Part shown: positions 44,301-56,146 of the stretch, piece by piece
How the letters are laid out: every line of letters starts with the position of its first letter
How positions within the stretch are numbered: the first letter of the stretch is position 1
Assembly (NCBI GenBank): GCA_965112735.1
Contig: OZ218961.1
Span: 3,038,001 to 3,102,000, forward strand
Source of the DNA: Phaeosaccion multiseriatum
Lineage: Eukaryota; Ochrophyta, other classes
Reading direction: 5' to 3'
DNA: 64,000 nt
Made by a program: the position numbers and the translations under genes
The notes under the pieces: generated by a model
Databases searched by the model: none
The model's input: only the letters and a program-made list of their open reading frames with translations
Told to the model about the DNA's origin: nothing

Positions 44301-45695
44301 AACTGAAACGACCTTCCCTTTCTCTTCGTGGTCAACAGGAGGCGCATGTCGTTGTCCGTTCTCTCCTTGTCTACCCTATGTGAAGGACAACAACTGACCA
44401 TATCCTTCCCCTCCCTCTCTCTCCGTCCCTCCGTCCCTCCCTCCCCTCCCTCTCTCCCGCCCTCCCTCCCTTCCTCCCTCCCTCCCGCCCTCCCTCCCTG
44501 CCTCCTTCCCTCCCTCTCTCTCCGTCTCTGTCCCTCCCTCCCCTCCCTCTCTCCCGCCCTCCCTCCCTCCCTCCCTCCCTCCCTCCCTCCCTCCCTCCCT
44601 CCCTCCCTCCCTCCCTCCCTCCCTCCCTCCCTCCCTCCCTCCCTCCCTCCCTCCCTCCCTCCCTCCCTCCCTCCCTCCCTCCCTCCCTCCCTCCCTCCCT
44701 CCCTCCCTCCCTCCCTCCCGCCCTCCCTCTCTCCCTCCCTCCCTCTCTCCTCCCTCCCTCCCTCCCTCCCTCCCTCCCTCCGTCCCTCCCTCCCTCCCTC
44801 CCTCCCTCCCTCCCTCCCTCCCTCCCTCCCTCCCTCCCTCCCTCCCCCCCTTCCTCCCTCCCCCTCTCCCTCCCTCCCTCCCTCCCTCCCTCCTTCCCTC
44901 TCTCCCTCTCTCTCTCCCTCCTTCCTTCCTTCCTTCTTCCCTCCCTCCCTCCCTCACTCACTCCCTCCCTCCCTCCCTCCCTCCCTCCCTCCCTCCTTCC
45001 CCCTCTCCCTCTCTCTCTCCCTCCTTCCTTCCTTCCTTCTTCCCTCCCTCCCTCACTCACTCCCTCCCTCCCTCCCTCCCTCCCTCTCTCTTTCCCTCCC
45101 TCCCTCCCTCCCTCCCTATCTAAAGTCTCTTCTGAGCGACCTCCCTGCCGTGGAATACGTCTGGATAGACTTCTGCTGCCTTCCGCAACGCAATAAGAAC
45201 GACGAGCACGAGCAAGCCGTTCGCTCACTGCCCTTCTACGTGCACCACTGCCGCTACTTCTTCGCCCTCGCTAACTCGGCTGATGACCTGCGAGGCAGGT
45301 ACCGGAGCCGTGCGTGGTGTCGATTGGAGATGTTGTTGGCTATTTGCCCCTATACCCCCCACAACATGGAGGGATGGTCGAGATCACATGAGGTACGAGG
45401 GAGGGAAGGAGGGAGGGAGGGAGGGAGGGAGGGAGGGAGGGAGGGAGGGAGGGAGGGAGGGAGGGAGGGAGGGAGGGAGGGAGGGAGGGAGGGAGGGAGG
45501 GAGGGAGGGAGGGAGGGAGGGAGGGAGGGAGGGAGGGAGGGAGGGAGGGAGGGAGGGTAGGGAGGGAGGGTAGGGAGAGAGGAAGACCCTCTTCTCTACC
45601 GTTTGTCTCTTTGCTATCTGCTTGGGTGAACATGGAGGAGAGAGGGTGCGAGAGTGGGAGAAGTGAGTGAGCGGTGTCTATATATATACACACAC

Positions 45696-45726
<31 letters not shown>

Positions 45727-47980
45727 CGTGTTGTTAAAGACTGTGTGCAGGGCGGTATAAATGGGGCACGGCAGAGGAGAGAGAGGTTACAGTCGCTTAC
45801 CGCGTGCCATCTTCCCCCCCCCCCTCTCGTCGCTCACTCCACCGCGTCACTGTGCATGAACTACAGGAAACACTCCAATTCGCCACATTTTGGAACGCTG
45901 GAGAGCGCGAGGAGACCGACTTAGTGTCTGTGGCGGGGGATGAGCTTTTGAACCCCTTAGAAGGTGAGCATTCAGGTGGTTGTCCGTTGTGGTTCAGCTG
46001 TTAGGTGTCAGTTTCAGTTTCTCCTTTTTCTACCGATCGACCAATCTCGAGAACGAACGTAGTGATTGGGTGAGCCCCCACCAGTGCCACCTGCTGCCAT
46101 CCGCTGCTTCATTGAGACTACCCCCCCCTGAAGCACTCACAGACTTCCCTTCGTACATCACCTGCGTTCGCCTCTTCTCATTTCCTTGCCGCTCACCCTT
46201 CAACCCTCCCTCCCCCCCCCTTCTGCTTCTCTTTTGCCTACCTGCCTGCCTGCCTGCCCATGTGCCTACCGATATGCCTGTCCGTCTGTCCGTCTGTCTG
46301 TCTGTCGGTTTATCTGTCACTGCGATGAGTAGGGGCGGTGAGCAGAACAGAGGACATGCCTCACATCGCCTTCATCTTCCGTGCTGCCCTCCGCTCTCTG
46401 TCGGAGCATAGCCTCATCAACGCCGACTTCTTCGCCTTTCACTCAGAATGGGCAAGTTTAGGTGAGAGAGAGAGAGAGAGAGACCTGGGAAAGAGAGGAA
46501 GGGAGAAAGAGTCAGAGAGAGACACTTGGGAAAGAGAGGAAGGGAGAAAGAGTCCGAGACAGACACTTGGGAAGAGAGGCAGGGAGAAAGAGTCAGGGAG
46601 AGAGAGCGAATGGTTCAAAGCGAGAAGGAGAGAGCGAGAAGAGAGAGAGAGAAGTCAGACTGGGTGGATGTCTTGTGCTTGCCTTTGTGCTTGCCTGGGG
46701 CTTTGTTCAATGAGCCTCTCTCTCTCTCTCTCTCTGAACGCGCTGTTCATGTAGCTCCCCTTTCTTCTCTTAGGGTTCGGATCACCCCACCTTGCTCTGA
46801 GCTTTCGCTCCGCACTCGCTCCCCCTCCCTCCTTCCCTCACTCCCTCCCTGTCTCGCTCCCCCTCCCTCCCTCCCTCCCTGTCTCGCTCCCCCTCCCTCC
46901 CTCCCTCCCTCCCTCCCTCCCTCCCTCCCTCCCTCCCTCCCTCCCTCCCTCCCTCCCTCCCTCCCTCCCTCCCTCCCTCCCTCCCTCCCTCCCTCCATCC
47001 GTTCCTCCCTCCTTGCTTCCTTCCTTCCTTCGTTCCTTCCTTCCTTCCTTCCTTCCTTCCTTCCTTCCTTCCTTCCTTCCTTCCTTCCTTCCTTCCTTCC
47101 TTCCTTCCTCCCTTCCCTCCCTCCTTCCCTCCCTCTCTCCCTTCCCTCAGTTGAAGCCGGGATCAACGTGGGAGTGAGGAGATTTCGGCCCAAAAGGAAG
47201 GGCCTTAGGAAGCGCAACTCGACAGTTACAGAAGATCAACCTGCAAAGCAACAACAGGATGAGCAACAGTCAAGTAGCAGCAATAAGCGAGGGGTGATGG
47301 GCTCAAGCGGCTCGGGTCAAGACAAGTGGGGGGGTGCAATGGTTGCTGCTGCTGCTGCTGCTGCCTCCTCATCATCGGCGCATTCGGACCTGACGGGCAC
47401 GGCGAGCACCTTGGGGAGTCTTAGTGAATTAGAGCTGGACAGGTGTAAGAAGGCAGTCGGGGAAAAGCAGGCTAGTCCCGCGGAGGGACGCAGCGCACCA
47501 GAAGGAGGGGCCAAGGCAACAAGAGGAACATCGCTGTTGTCGTCACCAGCTTCATCAGCAGTAGCAGTAGTGGCAGCAGCAGAAGAAGCAGAAGAAGAAG
47601 CAGAAGAAGAAGCAGCAGTAGCAGCAGTAGCAGGGTCGCGGAAAGCACGACAGTTGAGTCGTGACGGCGACCTGTCAAAAGGAACTGTCTTGGCTTCGGA
47701 AAGGAGACATGATGATGAACAACACAGCATACTAGCGGGAGGGACAGCAGCAGCGGCGGCAGCCCATGGCAGTACATGTAGCAACCCACCGGACCAACAA
47801 GACTCGATCGCAGACCTCGGCGCAGCCGTCCGGATGGCACCAACCCTCACCCCTCTGCCCTCAAAGCTTGCCACGCGTAAGACGGCGAGAGGCAGCTTGG
47901 ACCCGAGATGCAGCGTGGAGACAAGAGGCAACAGCGGGGGGGGAGGAGGTGGGCATAGTGGTGGTGCCCAGGCTGGCTGA
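41356..47980 (+). CDS. Leucine-rich-repeat protein with TIR-reminiscent SHxW/WIDFxxLPQ domain
   Basis: Function unknown; possibly a sensor or signalling protein. Exons: 41356-42441, 43210-43323, 43870-44085, 45126-45392, 45867-45963, 46351-46461, 47151-47980; phases agree, 906 residues. Residues 1-200: acidic/basic, with [19 protein letters not shown] possibly coiled. Residues 205-362: about six plant-type LRRs ([34 protein letters not shown]). Residues about 447-555: [44 protein letters not shown] and [16 protein letters not shown]. This pattern (SHxW at the first strand, D/W at the third, a Cys/Glu helix) is seen in many uncharacterised protist and cyanobacterial proteins and recalls TIR/SEFIR folds; that relation is inference. 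Tail 630-906 is low complexity. No signal peptide or membrane segment, so probably cytosolic. Start ATG 41356 is preferred over the in-frame upstream GTG. Confidence 0.75.
42447..42910. repeat. GGAT array at the 5' end of LRR-gene intron 1
   Basis: (GGAT)n with GGGA variants, beginning five bases into the intron (GTGAGATGGATGG). Purine-rich on the sense strand. Confidence 0.93.
44400..45118. repeat. CCCT array at the 3' end of LRR-gene intron 3
   Basis: About 700 bp of (CCCT)n with CCTT, CTCT and GCCC variants, ending seven bases before the acceptor at 45125. It contains an internal duplication (about 44880-44960 and 45000-45080). Confidence 0.93.
45397..45560. repeat. GGGA array at the 5' end of LRR-gene intron 4
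   Basis: (GGGA)n starting directly after the donor (GTACGAGGGAGGG). Confidence 0.93.
46845..47146. repeat. CCCT and CCTT arrays at the 3' end of LRR-gene intron 6
   Basis: A CCCT block (to about 46994) followed by a CCTT block (47020-47107), ending at the acceptor CCTCAG (47150). The same intron opens with GTGAGAGAGAGAGAG at its donor. Confidence 0.93.
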
Positions 47981-48335
47981 GGAGATGACACTCTATCGAG
48001 GGGTTTCTGCACACGACGTCCCCAACGTCTTGACATTAAAATTATATGATAGGTGCTAGTTCTTGTGATTGACTGCCTCATTCCCCTACCACGCCCCCCT
48101 CTGGTCCTGACACCAGCTTCTTTTTGGGGTATCGAATATCGATCTCTCTTATCGTACGTGTATCGCCATTCTGTATCGAGGACCGTGCGACGAACGTTCC
48201 AGCCGAGGAGAGTCTCTCCAACGAGCTCTGCGCCTCCGTGAGTGAGCGTATCCTTTCCCGACAGCGACGCTGTTGGCACACGTCACACGTCAGGAGCTTG
48301 TGGGGGACCTGTCGGTATACCGACTGCCCTGCGCT

Positions 48336-48440
48336 CGCCTGCCCGTATGCCTGTCAATCCCCTGCCCATATGCCTGTTAATGTATCGCCTGCCCATATGC
48401 CTGTCAATCCCCTACCCATATGCCTTTCAATCCCCTGCCC
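48336..48440. repeat. Tandem repeat, CCTGCCCATATGCCTGTCAATCC-type
   Basis: About five degenerate units of roughly 25 bp built on CCCATATGCCTGTCAATC, with one copy reading TTAATGTATCG. Confidence 0.8.
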
Positions 48441-48763
48441 ACTCACATTTATTTGCCTGGGGGGGAGAAGAATAGAGCAACTCTCTTCTCAGGGGGCCAA
48501 GGAGGAGAGGAGGAGGGGACGCCAATGAAAGTCTTTCCTTCATGCAAAGTCTAATTCGAAGAGCCCAACCGAGCACGACGAGCTGCCGCTGCCCCACGGG
48601 TCCAACTCGCACACGGCCCCTTCGGCTTGACCTCGAGATGGCACTAGATGGCACACATCCTCCTCTACCAAATCAGTCTCATTCCGCCGGCCTCGTCCTC
48701 GTCCTCCTCGTCCTCGTCCTCCTCCTCCTCCTCCTCCTCCTCCGGCGCTTCCTTCCTGCTCGA

Positions 48764-48875
48764 CCCCTGATACACTATCGCCACATTCTCGATAGCGCGC
48801 TATCGGGCCCCGGCGATAGCGGATAGCGCGCCGGCTGGCGCCGGCGATAGCGGATAGCGGATAGTGTATCAGGGG
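48764..48875. repeat. Inverted repeat around a CGATAGCG cluster
   Basis: CCCCTGATACACTATC (48764-48779) is matched by GATAGTGTATCAGGGG (48860-48875), 16 of 16 bases. Between them CGATAGCG/GGATAGCG occurs repeatedly. The whole could form a large hairpin. No TG..CA element or duplication was recognised. Confidence 0.8.
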
Positions 48876-48883
48876 TTCGGCTC

Positions 48884-49150
48884 CAGACTGGCCTAGAAGC
48901 CTATGCTCTAGGCCCTAGGCCGAGCGGCCTACGCCCGCTCTAGGCCTAGGCCGGCGGCCGTTGGCCGCTCTAGGCCGGCCATTTTTTCTCCCTAGGCCGG
49001 TGGTTCTAGGCCTAGGCCTCGACCTATCTGATTAGTAATTACGGCCGGCGCAGCCGGCCTGATTACTGATTATGACCGGCGCCAGCCGGCCTGAGTACTG
49101 ATTATGCGCCAGCCGGGGCCTGATTACTGATTACGGCCGGCGCACACCGT
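48884..49150. repeat. TAGGCC- and GGCCGGC-rich short repeats
   Basis: CTAGGCC and TAGGCCG recur from 48890 to 49020. From 49020 the motif TGATTACTGATTACGGCCGG appears in degenerate copies and recurs after the GGGA array (50070-50160). Confidence 0.75.
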
Positions 49151-49151
49151 A

Positions 49152-50042
49152 ATCTTGTCCAGGGTCGAGGGAGGGAGGGAGGGAGGGAGGGAGGGAGGGA
49201 GGGAGGGAGGGAGGGAGGGAGGGAGGGAGGGAGGGAGGGAGGGAGGGAGGGAGGGAGGGAGGGAGGGAGGGAGGGAGGGAGGGAGGGAGGGAGGGAGGGA
49301 GGGAGGGAGGGAGGGAGGGAGGGAGGGAGGGAGGGAGGGAGGGAGGGAGGGAGGGAGGGAGGGAGGGAGGGAGGGAGGGAGGGAGGGAGGGAGGGAGGGA
49401 GGGAGGGAGGGAGGGAGGGAGGGAGGGAGGGAGGGAGGGAGGGAGGGAGGGAGGGAGGGAGGGAGGGAGGGAGGGAGGGAGGGAGGGAGGGAGGGAGGGA
49501 GGGAGGGAGGGAGGGAGGGAGGGAGGGAGGGAGGGAGGGAGGGAGGGAGGGAGGGAGGGAGGGAGGGAGGGAGGGAGGGAGGGAGGGAGGGAGGGAGGGA
49601 GGGAGGGAGGGAGGGAGGGAGGGAGGGAGGGAGGGAGGGAGGGAGGGAGGGAGGGAGGGAGGGAGGGAGGGAGGGAGGGAGGGAGGGAGGGAGGGAGGGA
49701 GGGAGGGAGGGAGGGAGGGAGGGAGGGAGGGAGGGAGGGAGGGAGGGAGGGAGGGAGGGAGGGAGGGAGGGAGGGAGGGAGGGAGGGAGGGAGGGAGGGA
49801 GGGAGGGAGGGAGGGAGGGAGGGAGGGAGGGAGGGAGGGAGGGAGGGAGGGAGGGAGGGAGGGAGGGAGGGAGGGAGGGAGGGAGGGAGGGAGGGAGGGA
49901 GGGAGGGAGGGAGGGAGGGAGGGAGGGAGGGAGGGAGGGAGGGAGGGAGGGAGGGAGGGAGGGAGGGAGGGAGGGAGGGAGGGAGGGAGGGAGGGAGGGA
50001 GGGAGGGAGGGAGGGAGGGAGGGAGTCGACCCTGGACAAGAT
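49152..50042. repeat. Perfect GGGA array bounded by a 17-bp inverted repeat
   Basis: ATCTTGTCCAGGGTCGA (49152-49168) is followed by 857 bp of uninterrupted (GGGA)n (49169-50025, about 214 units) and then its exact reverse complement (50026-50042). No variant unit was seen. The strand is strongly G-quadruplex-prone. Array length may be limited by the assembly. Confidence 0.95.
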
Positions 50043-50530
50043 CATCTGATTCTGATTTCGGCCGGCGCAGCCGGCCTGATTACTGATTATGACCGGCGCC
50101 AGCCGGTCCGGTTGCTTACAGCCGGTGACCAGCCGGCCTGATTACTGGTTACGGCCGGCGCACACCGTAATCTTGCAGGGTCGGCGGTACAGTCTGTTAC
50201 GCCGTCTTCGGATAAGTAAAATAAAATTTCGGAAAAAAGGCTGAGTTGTCTTGCTTGGCAAATTCGCCTTTGTTTTTTTCTCCCTCCCCTTCATTTTATG
50301 TTATGTCTCACTACCCACACTGATACTTCCTCCTTAAAGACGACATTCAGGCGCAACCTCTGAGGTACAATCGTACCCTGAGCTATCGTTAGAGATCGTA
50401 CCTTTTGCCCCCTTGTGTGGTCCTTGGTTTTCTCCACAACGTAGCTATCGTAGAAGTCCTCCCAAATTATGACTAGTACGAGCTGCTGCTGCAGCAGCCT
50501 GTAGCAGGAGCAGCAACCGGAAGCAACGCT

Positions 50531-53500
50531 ATGATGGACGAGCCCGCAGACTTTCCAAGGCTGACGGAACCCGGCAGTCAAGAAAGGGCACGGCAACAAG
50601 ATTTGCTCGGGAGGGCGCACGAGGTTGTGGCCGAGCTCGGGGAGAAGCCCTTCGCCTTCTGGTACGATGGAAAGGGAAGAGAGGTGGAGAAGTACAGCTT
50701 CAGGCGCATGTGGGATGAGGTAAGAGCGAGACGGAGAGAAAGCCCTGAGCCACTCGCTCCGCCAGCAGTGGTGGGGTCAGTGTACAAGTCGACTTCACTC
50801 GAGGGCGAGCGAGTGCAAAAACGTCGACTCAATCCATAGTAGAGGAGGGGGGTACCCTACTCCTGGCCTTTCTTCTCTCCTTCTTTCACTCCCCGCCCTC
50901 CTCGACTAGTAGTCGTGTACGATAAAGGGGCTTATCATGTAGTAACGACGAGGCCCTGGCTGGTATGCTTCTCCCGGCCCGCTGCCCCTTCTTCTTCTTA
51001 GGCGGGCAAGATTGCCTACATGCTGCGCGAGGAGTGGGGCGTACCTAAGGGAGCCATGGTGGTGCTGTGCTACGGGCCGGGCCTGCACTTCTTCGCCGCC
51101 TTCCTGGGCTGCTTGAGGGCGGGCGTGGTGGCGGTGATGGTGTACCCGCCCGCCCCTCCTCTGTCCAAGTCGCTGCCCAAGATGAGCAAGATCGTGGCGG
51201 ACTGTAAGCCCCTGCTGTGCCTCACCGACTCCACGATAGCAGCTGTGCGCAGAGTGGACAGGGCCAACCCACTCTCTGACTCGCGCAAGCTGTGGCCGGA
51301 GGCGCTCGAGTTTGAGGCTACGGATGGAGGGCTGCTTCAGGGGTTCTTCTCCTCCTCGTCAGGCGCAGGGAGGAGGAGCTTTGACGAGCTGAGCTTGGCC
51401 GAAGACGACGTCGCGTTCCTCCAGTACACCAGCGGTTCCACCGGCGACCCCAAGGGCGTGATGGTGACCTTCGGTGCGCTCATGGCCAATGTGTCCCTCC
51501 TGGTCCGCCAAGGAACGGCGTTTGTGTGGGCGCGGCGAGCGAAGGAGGATGCTCATCGAGGAGAAGAACTGTCTCCCAAGATGGAGGGGGCTCCCGGAGG
51601 AGGAGACGCCGGTCTGCAAGTGGTCACCTTGCCGCTGACGGGCTGCTCGTGGCTGCCGCAATACCATGTGAGTGAGTGATAAGTGCTCATGAGTGTGACT
51701 TTGCATGCCACGCCAAGCGTTGATACCCTCCCATGGGATGCAAAGCATCTGGTCGTAGTGAAAAGCATGCAGCAAATCTCGGCGCTGTGTGCCCGTACTT
51801 ACTGCCTCCTCTCACCCCTCGCTCCCACCTTCACCGCAGGACATGGGCCTGGTGGTGGGCCTTGTGGGCCCTTTCCTGACGGGCATGACAATGCACTACA
51901 TGTCCCCCGTGACGTTCATTAAGCGGCCCCTGCTCTGGCTGGAGCTCTTCTCTCGGCACCGCGTGGAGTGGTCCATCGCCCCCGACTTCGCCTACGCCCT
52001 CTGCGCCCGCTACATGACCAAGGTGCGCGGCACTCGCAAGGAGCCCGCTTTGGACTTGTCCAGCGTGCTATCACTCATCAACTCGGCAGAACCGATTCGG
52101 CGAGAGACCATGGAGAGGTTCGAAGAAGCCTTCCGCCCCCACGGCCTCCCAGACGGGTATGTGAGAAGACGTGATGAAGCAGTAGTGACCCACTATTTCT
52201 TTTGGGCAGTGTGATCTGCGCTCAGCTGTAGATGGTGCATTTGATGGTAGCTACTGCCGTTGTACAACCTGCTGCAGCTCAAGGGGAGCGCTACCGGAAG
52301 TGGTAGCTTCGTTCCTCACTGAGATGTAATTCTTGCTCTCGCTGGCTCTCTTCCGGTGCTGCGCAGGTGGTTCACGTCGGCTTACGGCTTGGCTGAGCAT
52401 GTGGCATCAGGTGCGTAAACGTAGGGTCCGCCTGAGGTGCTTGCCTTTGCTTGCTGCACTACCATGGCCCAATCTCTCTCTGTCTGAACCTCGCCGCTCT
52501 GCTCTGCTCTTGCCTTCAATGGGAGCAGCTTGCTCCCTCGACTCTGTGCACTTCTCTACCTCTAGGCCGGAGCTCATCAGCGTAGGGTACGCGGGCACGG
52601 AAGCGGACTTTGCGCACTTTCGAATCGCCAATCCTGACACCATGGTCGAGGTCGGCGAAGCAGCAGCCACGGGAGAGATTTGGGTCTCCTCTCCCTGTAT
52701 CACCGCCGGGTACTGGGGCAAGCCCGAGCTGTCCAAGGAGACGTTTGGTGCCACACTCGCACTCCCCAAAGGAGCAGAGGGGATCCATGGCAGCGACCCC
52801 TCAAGTTGCAAGTACCTACGGACGGGCGACGTGGGCTTTGTGGAGGAGGGGCTGCTGTACATCTGCGGCCGCATCAAGGACCTCATCATCTTCAATGGGG
52901 TCAACCACTACCCGCAGGACATCGAGTTCGCCGTGCAAGAAGTGTCTGACGCTATTCGGCAGGGCTGCATTGCGGCCTTCTCCTCCGACGAGACGGGAGG
53001 GGACGGCGTGCTGGAGGTGGTGTTCGAGATCCGTCAGGAGCGAGAGAGCGAGGCTCAGGCAGTGGTGGAGGCCGCTCAAGCCTCATTGTCGTCCTGTCTG
53101 GGCCTCCGAGCGGCCAGGGTGGTGGCCGTCAAGCAGAAGACCATCCCCAAGACCACGAGCGGCAAGATCCGACGGCGGGCGACAAGGCAGGCACTTCACG
53201 CTGGCGAGCTGCACATGGTGCGCGAGCTCACCGAGGACAGCGCGAGTGGGCAAGAAGGGAGGGCGGCGGTGATGTCACAGGTGCGAACGTGCGAGAGGGG
53301 AGGCCTCTTGCCCATGCCATTCTTCAGTCTTCCTATTGTCTTGTCGTTGTGCTGGTCTGTGGTGCTTGTCCTTCGCAGACCTCTTCATCCTGGTCTGGTG
53401 CGGGGGAGTGTCAGCTGAGGAAGTTGTTTGCGGTCTCACGCACCTGTTTTGCCTGTTTCCTCACCAACACACACCGACAGGACCCTCCTCTTAATGACCT

Positions 53501-55947
53501 TACAAGCACTTGCTCAACTCCGGAGGACAGGCCTCTCTCCGTCGAAGGCGAGGTCCCGGAAAGAAGAGGAGAACGAGACAGCAGTCTGGCCATTCATTCT
53601 ATGGAGAGCCTCGGTAGGCAGGCAAGGGTGGCCATCATCTTGGAGGAGATCATAGGCTTTGCCGCGGAGGTGACGCACAATCGAGCTCTGTCCGCCGACG
53701 ACCGCTTCATGGAGGCGGGCATGACCTCGGTGATGATGGCGGAGCTGGCGGTGATGCTCGAGGACTTTCTGGGCAGCGAGAGGACGGAGGAGGAGGAGGG
53801 GGACAAGGACTTTGAGCTTGGGGCCGAGGCCTTCTTCGACTATCCCACACCTGCTCTCCTGGCAGCTCACGTAGAGACGACCCTGTTTGGAGAGGGAGAG
53901 GGGGACGACGCTTCTGCTGACGGACTGCTTCCTTCTCTTCTTTCTGATGGTGGCGGCGACATAGCAGTCATTGGATTGGCCTGTCGCTTCCCCGGCGGCT
54001 GCAACAGCCCGGAAGAGCTCTGGGCGAAGCTGTGCAATGAGGAAGACTGCGTCACCGATGCGCCCTCTGAGCGAGGCTTGGGAAAAGGAGTGAGAGGTAC
54101 GCAATATGTCTACCTTGCTGCACACGCGTGATTGATTGCGGCGTGCGTCTCAGCCTGTGTAACCTGTACTTTGCAGTGCTTCCTAGCGCCCTGCTAAACA
54201 TCTGCTCGTCCTCTCCCTTAATCATGCGAGCAGGAGGCTTCATCGACACCATGGAAGCGTTCGACAACGCATTCTTCGGTATGTCCATCGCCGAGGCGGA
54301 GGCCCAAGACCCCAACCAGCGCATCATGCTCGAAGTGGCCTATGAGGCTCTGCATAGAGCCGGCTACGAGGGCCGGCGCAGGCTTGAAGGTCACCGAGTC
54401 GGCGTTTTTGTGGGCGTGGCAGGGAGTGACTGGCCCACTCTGCTGTACGAGAACCCACAACTCACCAAGGGAAACCCGTACGTGCTGGCGGGGGCAAGCC
54501 GAGCATGCATCGCTGCCCGCATCTCGCACACACTCGGCCTTGAAGGTCCATGCGAAAGCGTAGATACAGCATGTTCGTCGGCAATAGTGGCCCTGAACAA
54601 CGCGTGCAAAAGCCTGAGACTCAGGGAGTGCAGCTCTGCGATCGTCGGAGGTGTCAACCTGCTGCTCCACCACCAAGGCTTTGACGGCCTGGCCGATGCG
54701 CGGCTTCTATCTAAAGAAGGGTGAGTGTGCTCCTGGGGCTCCTACCGGGACTCCCTTTCTTGAAACGCCTCTGGGTAGGCGTGCGTTCTCGAGAGAAAGT
54801 CGGGAGAGAGACGGGAGAAACAGTCATTGAACACACACACCTCCTTACTGTGTCCCCTCTCCCACTGCAGGTGTTGCAAGTCCTTTGACGTTCGTGCGGA
54901 TGGATATGTGCGCAGCGAGGGCAGCGGGGCCGTCGTGCTGAAGCTTCTTCCTGAGGCCATCAAGGACAGGGACCGCATCCTCGCCATCATCAAGGCAGCG
55001 GCTGTCAGCCACAGCGGCGTCAGCAGCTCTCTGTCCGCCCCCAAGGGAGCCGCCCAAGAGAGCTTAGCGGGAATGGCCCTACGGCAGGCAGGGTGCGAGG
55101 GGAGAGAAGTGAGCTACGTTGAGGCTCACGGCACAGGAACCGTTATTGGTGACTCCATCGAAATGCGTAAGTTGTGAAGGCCGCAAAGGGCAGAGAGGGG
55201 GCAACAAGAGGCATCATCGTAAACTCACTCTCTTGTGAGCTCGAAGAAAGCGACGGCGTTGAGGGAGCGAGGTTGAACTAAGACTCACTCATGTCCTCCC
55301 TCTCTCCCTCCCTCCCTCCCTCCCTGCCTGCCTGCCTGCCCGCCTCCCTCCCTCCCCTCCTTACCCTCGTGTGATGCATCTTAGGTGCTCTCAAGGCGGC
55401 TTTCACCCCCAACAGGCCTGAGGCCTCCCCCCTTGTAGTGGGCACCGTCAAGACCACCCTGGGCCACATGGAGGGGGCGTCGGGAATGGCTCAGCTCATC
55501 AAGGCCATCCTGGTACTGCAGCACCGAGAGGCCCCAGCCAACCTTCACCTCAAGGAGGTCAACCCCAAGCTGAAGCTGGAGGGCGTGCCCGTCACGCTGC
55601 CCACTCGAAGGACACCCCTTTCCTCCTACTGCTCCGACGGCTCGACGCTGCTCGCAGGTGTTAACTCCTACGGTCTTGGTGGAGTTAACGCCCACGTCAT
55701 CTTGGGCAGCTACGGCGGCTGTACAATGGAAGCCCAAGGCGTTGGTGCTACATGGCAGGGGTTCCCTTCGTCGAGAACCTTCTCCATCCCGAGGGGTGCC
55801 GCACGTGAGCTGCAAGACTTCACACCGAGCGTGAAGTCAAGGGCTGCGACTGACATGGTGATGAAGACTGATAAAGACTTGCACGACAAGGTGGTGGAAG
55901 TCTGCATACAGATTTCAGCGCGTCTCTTAGAGGATGGGCGGCGGCAG

Positions 55948-55981
<34 letters not shown>

Positions 55982-56108
55982 GAGAGAAGGGTGAGGGCCG
56001 CCCCCCTGGGGAGCTCGACCTCGAGGCTCCACAAGCTGTGGACGCACGCACCTCCTTCCTGGAGATCGCAGCTCTTTACCAGAGGGAGAGGCAGCAGGAA
56101 CAGGAACA

Positions 56109-56146
<38 letters not shown>

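Larger units (their letters stand above)
47981..50530. other. Intergenic repeat-rich region
   Basis: No gene supported. Contents: single-copy-looking DNA (47981-48330), a 25-bp tandem repeat, a CGATAGCG inverted-repeat cluster, a GGCC/TAGGCC-rich block, the GGGA array with flanking inverted repeats, and about 330 bp upstream of the megasynthase start. Short ORFs here are overlapped by repeats. Confidence 0.6.

Noticed and set aside
44328-45560. 410-residue ORF including PSLPP repeats and the WIDFCC segment
   Set aside because: It reads through intron 3 and intron 4 arrays. Only 45126-45392 is exon, shown by splice sites and phase continuity.
49131-50141. Long ORFs of GGRE/PPSL repeats in both strands
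   Set aside because: They are translations of (GGGA)n, open in all frames because the repeat has no stop; no flanking coding signal.
51353-53079. Minus-strand ORFs across the ligase
   Set aside because: Antisense shadows; the plus strand has complete adenylation motifs with consistent phases.
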